A stretch of 64,000 bases of DNA from contig JAEINP010000020.1 of assembly GCA_016342355.1 (NCBI GenBank), forward strand, positions 18,975 through 82,974, read 5' to 3'. A program made the translations under genes and the position numbers. The notes beneath the pieces were generated by a model, which saw nothing but the letters and a program-made list of their open reading frames with translations, did not search any database and was not told the origin of the DNA. This document shows positions 37,399-46,777 of this stretch, piece after piece. This DNA is from Desulfatibacillum sp. (lineage in GTDB: Bacteria > Desulfobacterota > Desulfobacteria > Desulfobacterales > Desulfatibacillaceae). Numbering within the stretch: position 1 is the stretch's first letter; each line of letters starts with the position of its first letter.

Positions 37399-38469
37399 AT
37401 GATGCAAGACCAGAAAACCCACCAGATGATCCTCATCTTTTTTCTGGCCATGTACATCATATCCATTGGATTCATGGGCTGGCTGTTGCAGCCTTTTTTT
37501 CCCATCCTGATCCTGGCCTTTGTGGTCACCGGGGTTTTCGCGCCCATTTACCGGCTTTTTGCAAAAAAAATTAGCCCGCCCCTTGCCTCGGGCCTGACAT
37601 GCATCCTGATTTTCTTTGTCCTGTTCATACCCACCCTGCTGTTTGCGGGCATTGTGGCCTCCGAGGCCGTGGGGTTTCTGGACATGGCCAAAAACGCAGC
37701 CCTGCCCGAACAAATCCGCACTTTCTTCAGCAACAGCACCTTGATTGAAAGAGCCAACTCCTTTTTAAGCGACTACGGCATTGTGATTTCCGGCGCGGAA
37801 ATCACCCGGACCGCCTCCCAGATAGGCCAGTTTGTGGGGGGATTTTTGTTGGACTCAGGCAAGGCCGTGTTGTCCAATGTCCTTAGCTTTGTCGCCAATT
37901 TCATTTTTATGCTGCTGATAATATTCTTTATCCTGATCGACGGCGGCAGACTGGTGGAATACCTGGTGGATATGTCTCCCCTGCCCCAGGATCAGGACGA
38001 AAAACTGGTGGCCAAATTCAAGGATATGTCCGGCGCAGTGATTTTAGGCAACGGTTTATGCGGGCTGGCTCAGGGCGTTGCGGGCGGGGTGGTTTTCACA
38101 ATATTCGGCCTGCCCTCGCCGTTTTTGTGGGGGGTGGTCATGGGCATCCTGGCGTTTCTGCCTATTGTAGGGATCGGCGTGGTTTTCCTGCCTGCGGCCC
38201 TTTTTATGTTCATCAAGGGGAACGTCGCCACGGCTATCTTCTTTGTGGTTTTTTACGCACTCCTGTCTTTTTCCGTGGAATACATGGTCAAGCCCAAACT
38301 GGTGGGAAACCGGGTCCAGATGCACCCCCTGCTGGTATTCCTGGCCATTGTGGGAGGCCTGAAACTTTTCGGCATCCTGGGGGTCATCTACGGCCCCCTG
38401 GTGGTCACATTCTTCCTTACCCTGGCAGACATCTACCGGGCCAGTTATAAGGAAATTGTGGAGTCGTAA
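37399..38469 (+). CDS. AI-2E family transporter (PerM/TqsA-type permease)
   Basis: A 356-residue membrane protein with about eight helices in the family arrangement: two pairs of N-terminal helices, a soluble stretch (about 95-150), then a C-terminal bundle with GVVMGILAFLPIVGIGVV and VEYMVKPKLVGNRVQMHPLLVFLAIVGGLKLFGI..G..YGPL, the diagnostic region. Members export small molecules or act as Na+/H+ antiporters; the name does not establish AI-2 transport. It follows the MORN protein gene after one base. Confidence 0.88.
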   Translation: MMQDQKTHQMILIFFLAMYIISIGFMGWLLQPFFPILILAFVVTGVFAPIYRLFAKKISPPLASGLTCILIFFVLFIPTLLFAGIVASEAVGFLDMAKNAALPEQIRTFFSNSTLIERANSFLSDYGIVISGAEITRTASQIGQFVGGFLLDSGKAVLSNVLSFVANFIFMLLIIFFILIDGGRLVEYLVDMSPLPQDQDEKLVAKFKDMSGAVILGNGLCGLAQGVAGGVVFTIFGLPSPFLWGVVMGILAFLPIVGIGVVFLPAALFMFIKGNVATAIFFVVFYALLSFSVEYMVKPKLVGNRVQMHPLLVFLAIVGGLKLFGILGVIYGPLVVTFFLTLADIYRASYKEIVES

Positions 38470-39026
38470 TTTCTATCCCCGTCAACTAATAACAATATTT
38501 TGCAGGGCGCAGGGTTTCCCTGCCCTATGGTTGGGGACCCAACCCATGCAAAAATCAAAGGCATTCCATGCCACCGATGGTTTCAATCAATCGCATGCCT
38601 TTCATTTGAACCGTAGGGCGCAGGGTTTCCCCGACCTGGGACGCGGGGACCGCGCAACTACATACGGCGACAATTCCGCCTGAGGCCGTAGGGGCAGGGT
38701 TTCCCCCGACCTGGTTGATACCACCGCGTAGGGGTTGCGCTTTTCTCCCTCCCCCTTGACGGGGGAGGGTCGGGGTGGGGGTGATATTCATTCATATTTC
38801 CAGATACTTACCCCCCATCCTGCCCTTCCCCCGCAAGGGGGGAAGGGACGAAGATTCATGGATGTCGACCTTCGAATGGCCGCCAATTTGCCGGTTGAAT
38901 AACCACTTGTTTATTCGCCACTCAGCCTGAAACCATGAAAAAAACAGGAGAAGTTGCACCCGCTTCCGGGAGCGTTGGCTTGCTCCGCGCTTAGGGCAAA
39001 GGGTAAAAGGGTAAAAGGGCGCAGGG
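38470..39026. repeat. Repeat-rich gene-free stretch
   Basis: GGGCGCAGGGTTTCCC occurs at 38505-38520 and 38616-38631, a variant at 38691-38706, and GGGCGCAGGGTT again at 39018-39029 across the stop codon of the next gene. Two GC-rich hairpins follow: CCCTCCCCC/GGGGGAGGG (38747-38755 with 38761-38769) and CCCTTCCCCC/GGGGGAAGGG (38823-38832 with 38838-38847). No gene, reverse transcriptase or RNA gene is recognised here. Confidence 0.7.
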
Positions 39027-41108
39027 TTATTTTTTTGTCCTGACGCAACGAAATCCGACAACGTAGTACCTGTTACTCGGATCGACCCTGTCGCGGTACG
39101 CGCAACGGGCAATGTCCTGGCCACTGTCCCAAGAACCGCCCCGCAGAACCGGTCTCTGATCAAGATCAAAGTCGTCCAGGTCTTCATCCGGGTTGTAATT
39201 GCTGCGGGTCCATTCCCATACATTGCCCGCCATGTCGTAGCAACCGGCCTCGCTGATTCCGTTGGGATACCGGGTGACCCGGGTGGTTTTACCTATGCCG
39301 GACTCCTTTATATTGCATTTCTCCTTGTCAAATTCATTTCCCCAAGGATATGTGCGGCCATCCGTGCCCCTCGCGGCCCGTTCCCACTGTTTTTCCGTAG
39401 GCAGGTCCTTGCCCGCCCACTTGGCGTAGGCCTTGGCCTCGTACCAGTTTACGCCCACCACCGGATGCTCCGGCTGGTTCCATTTTTCATCCTTCCAATA
39501 GCGGGGTTCTCTTGCACCTTCTTTTTCTTTCCATTTCCGGCCACTGGGGGTCCAGTATTCCTCTGTTTGATACCCCCCGGCCCGAATAAATTTTTCAAAC
39601 TGGCTGTTGGTGACGGGGTAGACATCAATTTCAAAGTCATCAACAATAGTAGCCTTGCGGTCCTGATAAATAAACTCTCCGGCTGGCACCACAACCATGG
39701 CATCCAATCCGTCAGACAGTTCCCTTTCCTTTTCCTTTTCCTTTTCCTTTTTAGCAGAGGGTTCCTCCACCATGCCTGCAAAGGAAATGAGCTGTAAAAA
39801 CTCCTTTTTCTCCAAATCCATGACCGCAAGAATGGAAACCAGATCCGAATGAATAAAGAATTTTTTCAGGCTTTCCTCTTTTATGGTTGCGTCATTATCC
39901 GGTTGAAGTTCCTTATGGGACTCCCTATTGACAAAAGACTGGGCGTATTCCCGGATTTTCTTGTACGAATACTCGCTATCCTTGGCCTCCCGGGCGAAAT
40001 CATCGGCCAGAGATGGATAGCAGAGCTTGAACAGGGACCAATAGGTGACATATTTTGACTCCACGTCCATGGCGCCAGCCGCCAACAGTCCTTTCAATAA
40101 TTGGGTGTTATTGATAAACCGCTTCATCTGGCGGGGATTATGCTTAATGGCAGGCAAAACCAGTGCCATGCATTCCTTGATGTCCTCACTTGACTCTGCG
40201 CACAGGCCTTCCACATATTGGCTGAAATCCCTTTCTTCATAATAAGGCGGCAAGGAAAAGGAAACCTGGACTATTTTTTCCATAAATTTACCGGCATCCT
40301 CAGGGCTATATCCTTTTTCATTTTTCAGGGCCTTTTCAATGATATCCGTGGCCGCGCCTATGACGAACATGCACCCTTCCTTATCCAGAAAGAGCTTGAT
40401 GGTTTCCAGAATTTTCACGATTCGGTCTTCCGGGCACCGGTCAAGGTCGTCTATGAACACCACCATCACCCCTTTGGTATCGTCAAGTTGGTCTATCTTG
40501 CTTTTTGGAGGCAACCAAGCGGCATAATCAAGCACAAGGCTTTCAAAAAATTTCTCAAAACTGCTGTAAAAACAAAGTTTCTGCTTGTGCTCCAACTCAG
40601 AAAACAGATCCAAAAGCTCCAGGCCTGAACATTTTTCCAACACCTTCCCCACTGCCTTGAATGGATTAAATTTTGAAATCAACTCTTCGATATGGGCTTT
40701 GGCTTCGGAAAGGTAGTCGTCACGTTTCATCGTCATCAAAATACACTCAATCAAAGCCGCCAATATGGCGTCTTCGTCCGCGTATTTCCAGGCCTGGAAC
40801 CAAACGGTTTTGCACCTGCGGCAGTTTTCCTGGCCAATTAATTCTTCCAGGGTCTTCTCATTCTGCCCCATATCCTGTCCATTACCGGGCTCGGAAACCT
40901 TGCCGCCTTTGAGGATGCGCTCCACGTTTTTCATGAGCGTGGTTTTGCCCGATCCCCACGGGCCGTGAACGCCAATCACCAACGGCGTTTCATTTTCCTT
41001 GTTGGCGATGATCCCGGCAATGGTCTTGGCGTACACTTGAAAATTGAATTTCTTTGTGTTGTCCTCGGCAGAATCAGTGATGATATGAACCGGTTCAAAA
41101 TCTGACAT
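39027..41108 (-). CDS. KAP P-loop NTPase fused to an FGE-sulfatase-like (C-type lectin fold) domain
   Basis: A 693-residue protein. The N-terminal KAP NTPase has Walker A GPWGSGKTT (49-57) and Walker B VMVVFIDDLDRC (about 214-225). A charged linker with KEKEKEKE (about 455) leads to a formylglycine-generating-enzyme-like domain (472-693): VVVPAGEFIY, HPVVGVNWYEAKAYAKW, LPTEKQWERAARG, YPWGN, MAGNVWEW and LRGGSW. The paired cysteines of active FGE are missing, so the domain is probably a binding module. The C-terminal 30 residues look diversified (see the variable-region entry). No transmembrane helix is apparent, unlike many KAP proteins. ATG 41108 has GGGAG upstream. KAP-FGE architecture suggests a ligand-triggered NTPase, possibly in biological conflict. 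Confidence 0.85.
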   Translation of the reverse strand: MSDFEPVHIITDSAEDNTKKFNFQVYAKTIAGIIANKENETPLVIGVHGPWGSGKTTLMKNVERILKGGKVSEPGNGQDMGQNEKTLEELIGQENCRRCKTVWFQAWKYADEDAILAALIECILMTMKRDDYLSEAKAHIEELISKFNPFKAVGKVLEKCSGLELLDLFSELEHKQKLCFYSSFEKFFESLVLDYAAWLPPKSKIDQLDDTKGVMVVFIDDLDRCPEDRIVKILETIKLFLDKEGCMFVIGAATDIIEKALKNEKGYSPEDAGKFMEKIVQVSFSLPPYYEERDFSQYVEGLCAESSEDIKECMALVLPAIKHNPRQMKRFINNTQLLKGLLAAGAMDVESKYVTYWSLFKLCYPSLADDFAREAKDSEYSYKKIREYAQSFVNRESHKELQPDNDATIKEESLKKFFIHSDLVSILAVMDLEKKEFLQLISFAGMVEEPSAKKEKEKEKERELSDGLDAMVVVPAGEFIYQDRKATIVDDFEIDVYPVTNSQFEKFIRAGGYQTEEYWTPSGRKWKEKEGAREPRYWKDEKWNQPEHPVVGVNWYEAKAYAKWAGKDLPTEKQWERAARGTDGRTYPWGNEFDKEKCNIKESGIGKTTRVTRYPNGISEAGCYDMAGNVWEWTRSNYNPDEDLDDFDLDQRPVLRGGSWDSGQDIARCAYRDRVDPSNRYYVVGFRCVRTKK
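39048..39128 (-). other. Putative DGR variable region
   Basis: From Asp661 to the GFR motif the codons at lectin-fold variable positions are almost all NNY: GAC AGT GGC, GAC ATT GCC, TAC, GAC, GTC GAT, AGT AAC, TAC TAC GTT GTC. This is what adenine mutagenesis of AAC/AAT codons in a template repeat yields. The invariant frame GGSW..R.R..P.NR....GFR matches known diversity-generating retroelement targets. No template repeat or reverse transcriptase is in this window. Confidence 0.55.
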
Positions 41109-41216
41109 GGCTGCTCCCAGGCAATTGGACTCTGGATACGATAAAGGGCGCAAATTTTTTATCAGGGGGGATCTTGGAATTATATACAAAATGATATGGC
41201 ATATGACAAGCATTAG

Positions 41217-41426
41217 ATGGTGGCGTTGGGATTAAATACTATTTATGGGGTGATTGGTGCGGGGGGCGTAAAAACATCCAAATCCAACGGATTTTTCAGC
41301 CTGCCTGAATACACTGAATACGCCGCCCTATCCCTGCGGAATCCGGCGAAATACCACGATTATCAGGGAGTTCTTTCCTATATAAAATCCCTTAAAGGCC
41401 TTGACTATCGGGCCTTTATTGACTAA
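41217..41426 (+). CDS. Doubtful 69-residue open reading frame
   Basis: The frame encodes a small neutral product with no recognised family and lacks a ribosome site. Its 3' end overlaps a plausible gyrA promoter. It may be spurious or a remnant. Confidence 0.2.
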   Translation: MVALGLNTIYGVIGAGGVKTSKSNGFFSLPEYTEYAALSLRNPAKYHDYQGVLSYIKSLKGLDYRAFID

Positions 41427-41429
41427 AAG
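41401..41429 (+). promoter_or_regulatory. Possible gyrA promoter
   Basis: TTGACT (41401-41406) and TAAAAG (41424-41429) with a 17-base spacer, about 105 bases before gyrA. Confidence 0.4.
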
Positions 41430-41534
41430 TATCTATTTTCCTTTCAAGGGAATTAGCGTCTTAAAAATGGGGCGGGGAAATCCCTCCGGCCCGGCTTCGC
41501 AAGGCAATCTTTCCAACCCTATACAGGAGTAACC

Positions 41535-43970
41535 ATGGACTTGGGAGAAAACATGCTCGAGATCAGCATCGAGAGCGAGATGAAAAAATCGTATCTCGAT
41601 TACGCCATGAGCGTGATAATAGGCCGGGCCCTGCCGGATGTGCGGGACGGCCTGAAACCGGTTCACCGGCGTGTGCTTTTCGCCATGCGGGAACTGAAGA
41701 ACGATTACAACAAGCCTTATAAAAAATCCGCCCGCGTGGTTGGTGACGTCATTGGTAAGTATCACCCCCACGGCGACTCTGCGGTTTACGACACCATCGT
41801 GCGTATGGCCCAGGATTTTTCCCTGCGCTACCCCTTAGTGGACGGCCAGGGCAACTTCGGGTCCGTGGACGGGGACCCCGCCGCCGCCATGCGTTACACG
41901 GAAATCCGCATGATGAAGTTGTCCCAGTCCATCCTGGAAGACCTGGACAAAGACACGGTGGATTTCACCCCCACGTATGACGAATCCATGGAAGAGCCCA
42001 CCGTCATGCCCACCCGGATTCCCAACCTCCTGGTGAACGGCTCCTCGGGCATTGCCGTGGGCATGGCCACCAACATCCCTCCCCATAACCTGGGAGAGAT
42101 TGTGGACGCCTTGTGCGAGATCATTGACAATCCCCAGGTCACGCCATTGGAACTGCTAAAGCATGTTCCGGGGCCGGACTTTCCCACAGGCGGCATCATC
42201 TATGGCCGTTCAGGCATCCACAGCGCCTATTCCACGGGACGGGGCATCGTCAAGGTACGCGCCCGGATTATGGTGGAAAAGGATAACCGCACAGGCAAGG
42301 AAACCCTGGTGGTGACCGAACTGCCCTACCAGGTGAACAAGGCCCGGGTTATTGAAAAAATCGCCCAGCTCATGAAGGACAAAGTGATCGAAGGCCTTGC
42401 CTTTGTGCGGGACGAATCCGACCGGGAAGGCATGCGCATCGCCATGGGGCTGAAAAAAGATGAGATGGCCACCATCATCATCAACAAGCTCTATAAGCAC
42501 ACCCAGTTGGAGAATTCTTTCGGCATTATCCTCCTATCCATTGTGAACAACCGGCCCGAACTGCTCAACCTGAAGGAGACCCTGCAATATTTTATCGCCC
42601 ACCGCAAGGTGGTGGTGATTCGTAGAACCCGTTACGAGCTTGCCAAAGCCGAGGCCCGCGCCCATATTCTGGAAGGCTACAGGATCGCCATCGACAACCT
42701 GGACGAGGTGGTGAAGCTCATCCGGGCCAGCAGCACACCCCTGGAAGCCCGGGAAGGCCTCATGGCCCGTTTCAGCCTTTCCCAGATTCAGGCCCAGGCC
42801 ATTCTGGACATGCGTCTGCAAAAGCTCACTGGCCTGGAAATTGAAAAGGTTGAAGAAGAATACAAGGAACTTATCAAGGCCATTTCCTGGTACATGGAAA
42901 TCCTGGGAAACGACCTGTTGGTCCTGAAAATCGTCCGGGATGAATTGCTGGAAGTCCGGACGGAATACGCCGACGCACGGCGCACGGAAATCGTGGATGA
43001 CTCAGGCGAGATCACCATTGAAGACATGATCGTGGAAGAGGACATGGTGGTGACCATTTCCCAACGTGGCTACATCAAGCGAAATCCGCTGACCCTGTAC
43101 CACAGCCAACGCCGGGGCGGAAAAGGCAAGATTGGCATGGGCACCGGGGAAGAGGACTTTGTATCCCGCCTGTTTGTGGCCTCCACCCACCATACCCTGC
43201 TCTTCTTCACCAACCTGGGCCGGGTGTACTGGCGCAAGGTTTACGAGATCCCCCAGGCCGGACGGGCCGCCAAAGGCAAGTTTATTTCCAACCTGCTTGA
43301 CCTTGCCCCCAACGAAGAACTGGCCACAGTACTGGACGTGAAGGAATTCGAGCCCGGATACAACATCATTATGGCCACCAAGGACGGGCTGGTGAAAAAG
43401 ACCGACCTTCTGGCGTACAGCAATCCCCGGGCCAACGGAATCATCGCCCTGGACCTTTCGGAAGGGGATCAGCTTATTACGGCCCGCATCAGCGACGGCA
43501 CCCAAAACGTTTTCCTGGGTTCGGCCTTTGGCAAGTCCATCCGTTTCCATGAGTCCGACGTGCGGACCATGGGCCGTGTTTCCCGAGGCGTGAAGGGCAT
43601 CACCCTTTCCAAGGGCGACCATCTGGTGGGCATGGAGGTTCTTACCCATGGCAAGACCCTGTTCTCCTGCACGGAAAACGGGTTTGGAAAGCGTACATCC
43701 CTGGACGAATACCCTTTGCAAAAACGGGGCGGCAAGGGTGTTATCACCATCCGCACCCACGAACGCAACGGGAATGTGATTGCCATCCTTGTGGTATCCA
43801 ACGACGATGATCTCATGCTCATGACCGATGCGGGCAAGATCATCCGCATGCCCATAGGGGATATTTCCGTTATCAGCCGAAATACCATGGGCGTCAGGCT
43901 TATGGGCATGGAGTCTACGGAAAGGCTCATTGGAGCTGCGCGTCTGGCTGAAAAGGACGAGGAGAATTAA
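41535..43970 (+). CDS. gyrA: DNA gyrase subunit A
   Basis: An 811-residue type IIA topoisomerase subunit. The catalytic Tyr is residue 121 in AMRYTEIR. The quinolone-determining region [10 protein letters not shown] keeps Ser82 and Asp86, the wild-type residues. The C-terminal beta-pinwheel carries the GyrA box SQRRGGKGK (about 524) that separates it from ParC, and a second QKRGGKG near 735. AGGAG at 41525-41529 sets the ATG. gyrB is not in the window. gpsA and radC follow closely. Confidence 0.97.
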   Translation: MDLGENMLEISIESEMKKSYLDYAMSVIIGRALPDVRDGLKPVHRRVLFAMRELKNDYNKPYKKSARVVGDVIGKYHPHGDSAVYDTIVRMAQDFSLRYPLVDGQGNFGSVDGDPAAAMRYTEIRMMKLSQSILEDLDKDTVDFTPTYDESMEEPTVMPTRIPNLLVNGSSGIAVGMATNIPPHNLGEIVDALCEIIDNPQVTPLELLKHVPGPDFPTGGIIYGRSGIHSAYSTGRGIVKVRARIMVEKDNRTGKETLVVTELPYQVNKARVIEKIAQLMKDKVIEGLAFVRDESDREGMRIAMGLKKDEMATIIINKLYKHTQLENSFGIILLSIVNNRPELLNLKETLQYFIAHRKVVVIRRTRYELAKAEARAHILEGYRIAIDNLDEVVKLIRASSTPLEAREGLMARFSLSQIQAQAILDMRLQKLTGLEIEKVEEEYKELIKAISWYMEILGNDLLVLKIVRDELLEVRTEYADARRTEIVDDSGEITIEDMIVEEDMVVTISQRGYIKRNPLTLYHSQRRGGKGKIGMGTGEEDFVSRLFVASTHHTLLFFTNLGRVYWRKVYEIPQAGRAAKGKFISNLLDLAPNEELATVLDVKEFEPGYNIIMATKDGLVKKTDLLAYSNPRANGIIALDLSEGDQLITARISDGTQNVFLGSAFGKSIRFHESDVRTMGRVSRGVKGITLSKGDHLVGMEVLTHGKTLFSCTENGFGKRTSLDEYPLQKRGGKGVITIRTHERNGNVIAILVVSNDDDLMLMTDAGKIIRMPIGDISVISRNTMGVRLMGMESTERLIGAARLAEKDEEN

Positions 43971-43976
43971 CCATAC

Positions 43977-45023
43977 ATGGCATATTTGTTTAATAAGAGC
44001 ATGGATGATTTGAAGGTTGCTGTTGTTGGCGGAGGGAGCTGGGGCACGGCCCTGGCTCAATTGATGGCCTCCAAAGGATACTTGACGTCCCTGTGGGTTC
44101 TTGAAGAGGAAGTGATTGAATCCATAGCCAAGGAACGGGAAAACAAAGTGTTTTTGCCGGGCATCCCGTTGTCGGAAAACATCGTCCCTACCCTGGACCT
44201 GGAAGAAGCGATTAGGGATAAGGACCTGATTATCACCGTAGTGCCCTCCGAATGGCTGCGGGAAACGTCGGAAAAGATGGCTCCGCTCATTAAACCGGAC
44301 GCCATTGTGGTTTCGGCCACCAAAGGAATTGAAATCGGCACGCGGATGACCATGTCAGACATTCTGCGCGAGACCCTGACCGGGCTGCCCGAGGAAAATA
44401 TCTGCGTGGTTTCCGGTCCCAGCTTCGCCCGGGAGGTTGCACAGGGAATGCCCACGGTGGTCACCGTGGCGGCCATTGATCCCCGGGTTGCGGAGTTGGT
44501 GCAGGAGGCCTTCGCCACCCCGTATTTCAGGGTCTATACCAACACCGATTTGCTTGGGGTGGAAATTGGCGGCGCAGTGAAGAATGTCATGGCCATTGCT
44601 TCGGGTATTTGCGAAGGACTTGGTTTTGGCGCCAACACCCGGGCGGCCCTTATCACCCGGGGTTTAAACGAAATGCGCCGGCTTGGCCTGGCTATGGGCG
44701 CCAAGCCGGAAACCTTCGGGGGACTGGCGGGCGTGGGGGATCTGGTGCTCACGTGCACGGCGGATCTTTCCCGGAATTATTCCTTTGGAAAAAAAATCGG
44801 CCAAGGCATGAAGCGCCAGGAGATTCTCTCTAAAATGCGCATGGTGGCCGAGGGTGTGCGTTCCTCCAAGTCTGTTTATAATTTATCCCTGAAAATGAAT
44901 GTGGAAATGCCCATTGTGGAGCAGACTTATAAGGTATTGTATGAGGATGAAGATCCTGCCAAGGCCTTGTACAACCTCATGACCCGCAAGTTGCGTGACG
45001 AAACCGACGACCAGTATGGCTGA
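43977..45023 (+). CDS. gpsA: Glycerol-3-phosphate dehydrogenase [NAD(P)+]
   Basis: A 348-residue enzyme reducing dihydroxyacetone phosphate for phospholipid synthesis. Motifs: VAVVGGGSWGTALAQLMA (NAD binding), SATKGIE, VVSGPSFAREVAQG, GGAVKNVMAIASGI with the catalytic lysine, ARAALITRG and GLAGVGDLVLTC. ATG 43977 uses GAGGAG 12 bases upstream; an internal ATG at 44001 gives the more usual N-terminus and may be the true start. Its stop overlaps radC. Confidence 0.96.
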   Translation: MAYLFNKSMDDLKVAVVGGGSWGTALAQLMASKGYLTSLWVLEEEVIESIAKERENKVFLPGIPLSENIVPTLDLEEAIRDKDLIITVVPSEWLRETSEKMAPLIKPDAIVVSATKGIEIGTRMTMSDILRETLTGLPEENICVVSGPSFAREVAQGMPTVVTVAAIDPRVAELVQEAFATPYFRVYTNTDLLGVEIGGAVKNVMAIASGICEGLGFGANTRAALITRGLNEMRRLGLAMGAKPETFGGLAGVGDLVLTCTADLSRNYSFGKKIGQGMKRQEILSKMRMVAEGVRSSKSVYNLSLKMNVEMPIVEQTYKVLYEDEDPAKALYNLMTRKLRDETDDQYG

Positions 45024-45822
45024 ATGGACGCAAAACGCCCCTGAAGCACAATCGGTTAATGAAGCGGTCCGCCCCATACAGGTAGTGCATCCAGGCGAGG
45101 GGCATCGGGGCAGGCTGCGGGATCGCTTCCTCCAAAACGGGTTGGAAGGTTTTTTGGATTATGAGGTTGTGGAACTGCTCCTGACTTTGGGAACCCCCAG
45201 ACGGGATTGCAAGCAGCAGGCCAAGGCGGCCATAAGGCATTTTGGGTCCCTGAAAGCCGTCTTGGCTGCCTCCAGGGATGAACTCGGAAAGATCAAGGGT
45301 TTGGGTCCCGCCAACATTTTTGGCATCCTCCTGATGCGCGCTGTTGCTGAAAAATTCCTGGCGCCCTTGAAAGACACGTCTATTGACCCCGGCATCAATG
45401 CCACCATCAGTTCCACCAGTGAGTTATTCCGGTTTCTTCGTTTTAAATTTGAATACACAACCAAGGAATATTTTTTCATCGTTTATTTGGATGTGCAAAA
45501 CAGAATACTTGCCATGGAAACCCCTTTTGAGGGTAGCCTGAACGCCAGCCAGGTTTATACCAGGGAACTCATCGACAAGGCTATCCAGGTTCAGGCTTCT
45601 GCAGTGTTGCTTGCCCACAACCATCCCTCCGGAAGCACAGAGCCTTCCGCCAATGACATTCAATTGACTTATACGATATATACGGCGTTTCGATCCGTGG
45701 ATATTTTTCTTTTGGAACACATTATTATTGGGACGGATGGTGGGTATTTTTCATTTGCTGATAAGGGGTATTTTGAACGTTTTAACAGGGAATACGATGC
45801 TTCACGGCGCAAATGGATTTAG
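45016..45822 (+). CDS. radC: RadC-family JAB/MPN domain protein
   Basis: A 268-residue protein. The N-terminal helix-hairpin-helix region is LGKIKGLGPANIFGIL. The C-terminal JAMM metalloprotease-like domain has the metal motif AHNHPSGSTEPSANDI. The name comes from a radiation-sensitivity locus, but a repair role is doubtful in the literature. The ATG overlaps the gpsA stop by eight bases, a clear coupling; an upstream in-frame GTG at 44995 is less likely. Confidence 0.9.
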   Translation: MAEWTQNAPEAQSVNEAVRPIQVVHPGEGHRGRLRDRFLQNGLEGFLDYEVVELLLTLGTPRRDCKQQAKAAIRHFGSLKAVLAASRDELGKIKGLGPANIFGILLMRAVAEKFLAPLKDTSIDPGINATISSTSELFRFLRFKFEYTTKEYFFIVYLDVQNRILAMETPFEGSLNASQVYTRELIDKAIQVQASAVLLAHNHPSGSTEPSANDIQLTYTIYTAFRSVDIFLLEHIIIGTDGGYFSFADKGYFERFNREYDASRRKWI

Positions 45823-45850
45823 CTGAATTATAAAAAATTTGCCGGTGCAA

Positions 45851-46681
45851 TCATTCAACAGGCTGTGTTTTTTGCACAGGAGCCCTTTTCTCCTCCATGG
45901 ACTCCACAAAAGGGGAAAGCATGGGGTGGGCGTAGCGCCCCAACATAAGATTTACAATATCCATATGCCCCAATTGGCTTGCGAACATCAGGGCTGTCAT
46001 GCCTTGCTTGTCGGGAATATGGAATTTGGCGTCCTTTTCCATGAGCATTTTAGCAATTTCGTAATGGCCCTGAATCGAAGCCGCCATCAATGCATCGTGC
46101 TCTAACTCCCCTCCTCTATTATGCACATCGGCCCCATGTTCCAACAACATTTTCACCATGTCAACCTGTCCCTGGTGGGCTGCGAAGTACAGGGGCGCCT
46201 GGTTTAAATCATCTTTAAGGTTTGGGTCTGCCCCTGCATCCAGCAGCTTTTCAATAATTTGAAAATTCTTTGAAAAAACGGCAAGATATAGGGCCGTCTG
46301 GCCTCTTTTGCCCCGGGCTTGAATTTGAGCACCCCTGACAATGAGAAGGTTGACCGTATTCTGCAGGCCCCCGGCTGAGGCAACCAGTAAAGGGCTCAGA
46401 CCGTGGGATTGGGGTTGGATGTTGACGCTTGCCCCTCTTTCTATCAAAAGCTGCGCCGCCTCTTCCTGTCCGGCAAAGCATGCCAGGAGCAGCGGCGTGT
46501 TGCCACTTTCATCTCCGGCATCAATGGCGTAGCCATTATCCAATAGGCTATTAATTGTTTTTACATCACCATTCTGAATGGCGGTTTCCATATTTCCCGC
46601 AGTTGCATAAGCAGGCATGAAAACGCCTGATAAGAAAATAGCCAATAGCAATTGGCATAAATTGGGAATTCTAATTTGCAT
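45851..46681 (-). CDS. Exported ankyrin-repeat protein
   Basis: A protein of about 276 residues with a signal peptide (1-28; LLLAIFLSGVFMPAYATAG) and about seven ankyrin repeats such as GNTPLLLACFAGQEEAAQLLIERGA (split here across repeats), GQTALYLAV, APLYFAAHQGQ and MTALMFASQLG. It is likely periplasmic and binds another protein. The start at 46681 gives the signal peptide directly; longer in-frame starts exist. It lies beyond a terminator following the LysM gene, so expression may be partly independent of the pilus operon. Confidence 0.83.
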   Translation of the reverse strand: MQIRIPNLCQLLLAIFLSGVFMPAYATAGNMETAIQNGDVKTINSLLDNGYAIDAGDESGNTPLLLACFAGQEEAAQLLIERGASVNIQPQSHGLSPLLVASAGGLQNTVNLLIVRGAQIQARGKRGQTALYLAVFSKNFQIIEKLLDAGADPNLKDDLNQAPLYFAAHQGQVDMVKMLLEHGADVHNRGGELEHDALMAASIQGHYEIAKMLMEKDAKFHIPDKQGMTALMFASQLGHMDIVNLMLGRYAHPMLSPFVESMEEKRAPVQKTQPVE

Positions 46682-46722
46682 AGGTTTACATGGAGCCGTT
46701 CGCACAGGCATTAGATGTAAAA

Positions 46723-46750
46723 AAGCCCTTTCCAAACAAGGAAAGGGCTT
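46723..46750 (-). terminator. Intrinsic terminator of the pilus/adhesin/LysM transcript
   Basis: AAGCCCTTTCC and GGAAAGGGCTT form an 11-bp stem; on the minus strand it is followed by TTTTTTA. It lies 28 bases after the LysM gene. Confidence 0.85.
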
Positions 46751-46777
46751 CGTGGTAAAATACAGGAACCAACCTTG

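Noticed and set aside
38470..39026. Local DGR reverse transcriptase, template repeat or CRISPR array
   Set aside because: No reverse transcriptase motif, no adenine-rich copy of the variable region and no regular repeat-spacer pattern are present; the repeats are irregularly spaced.
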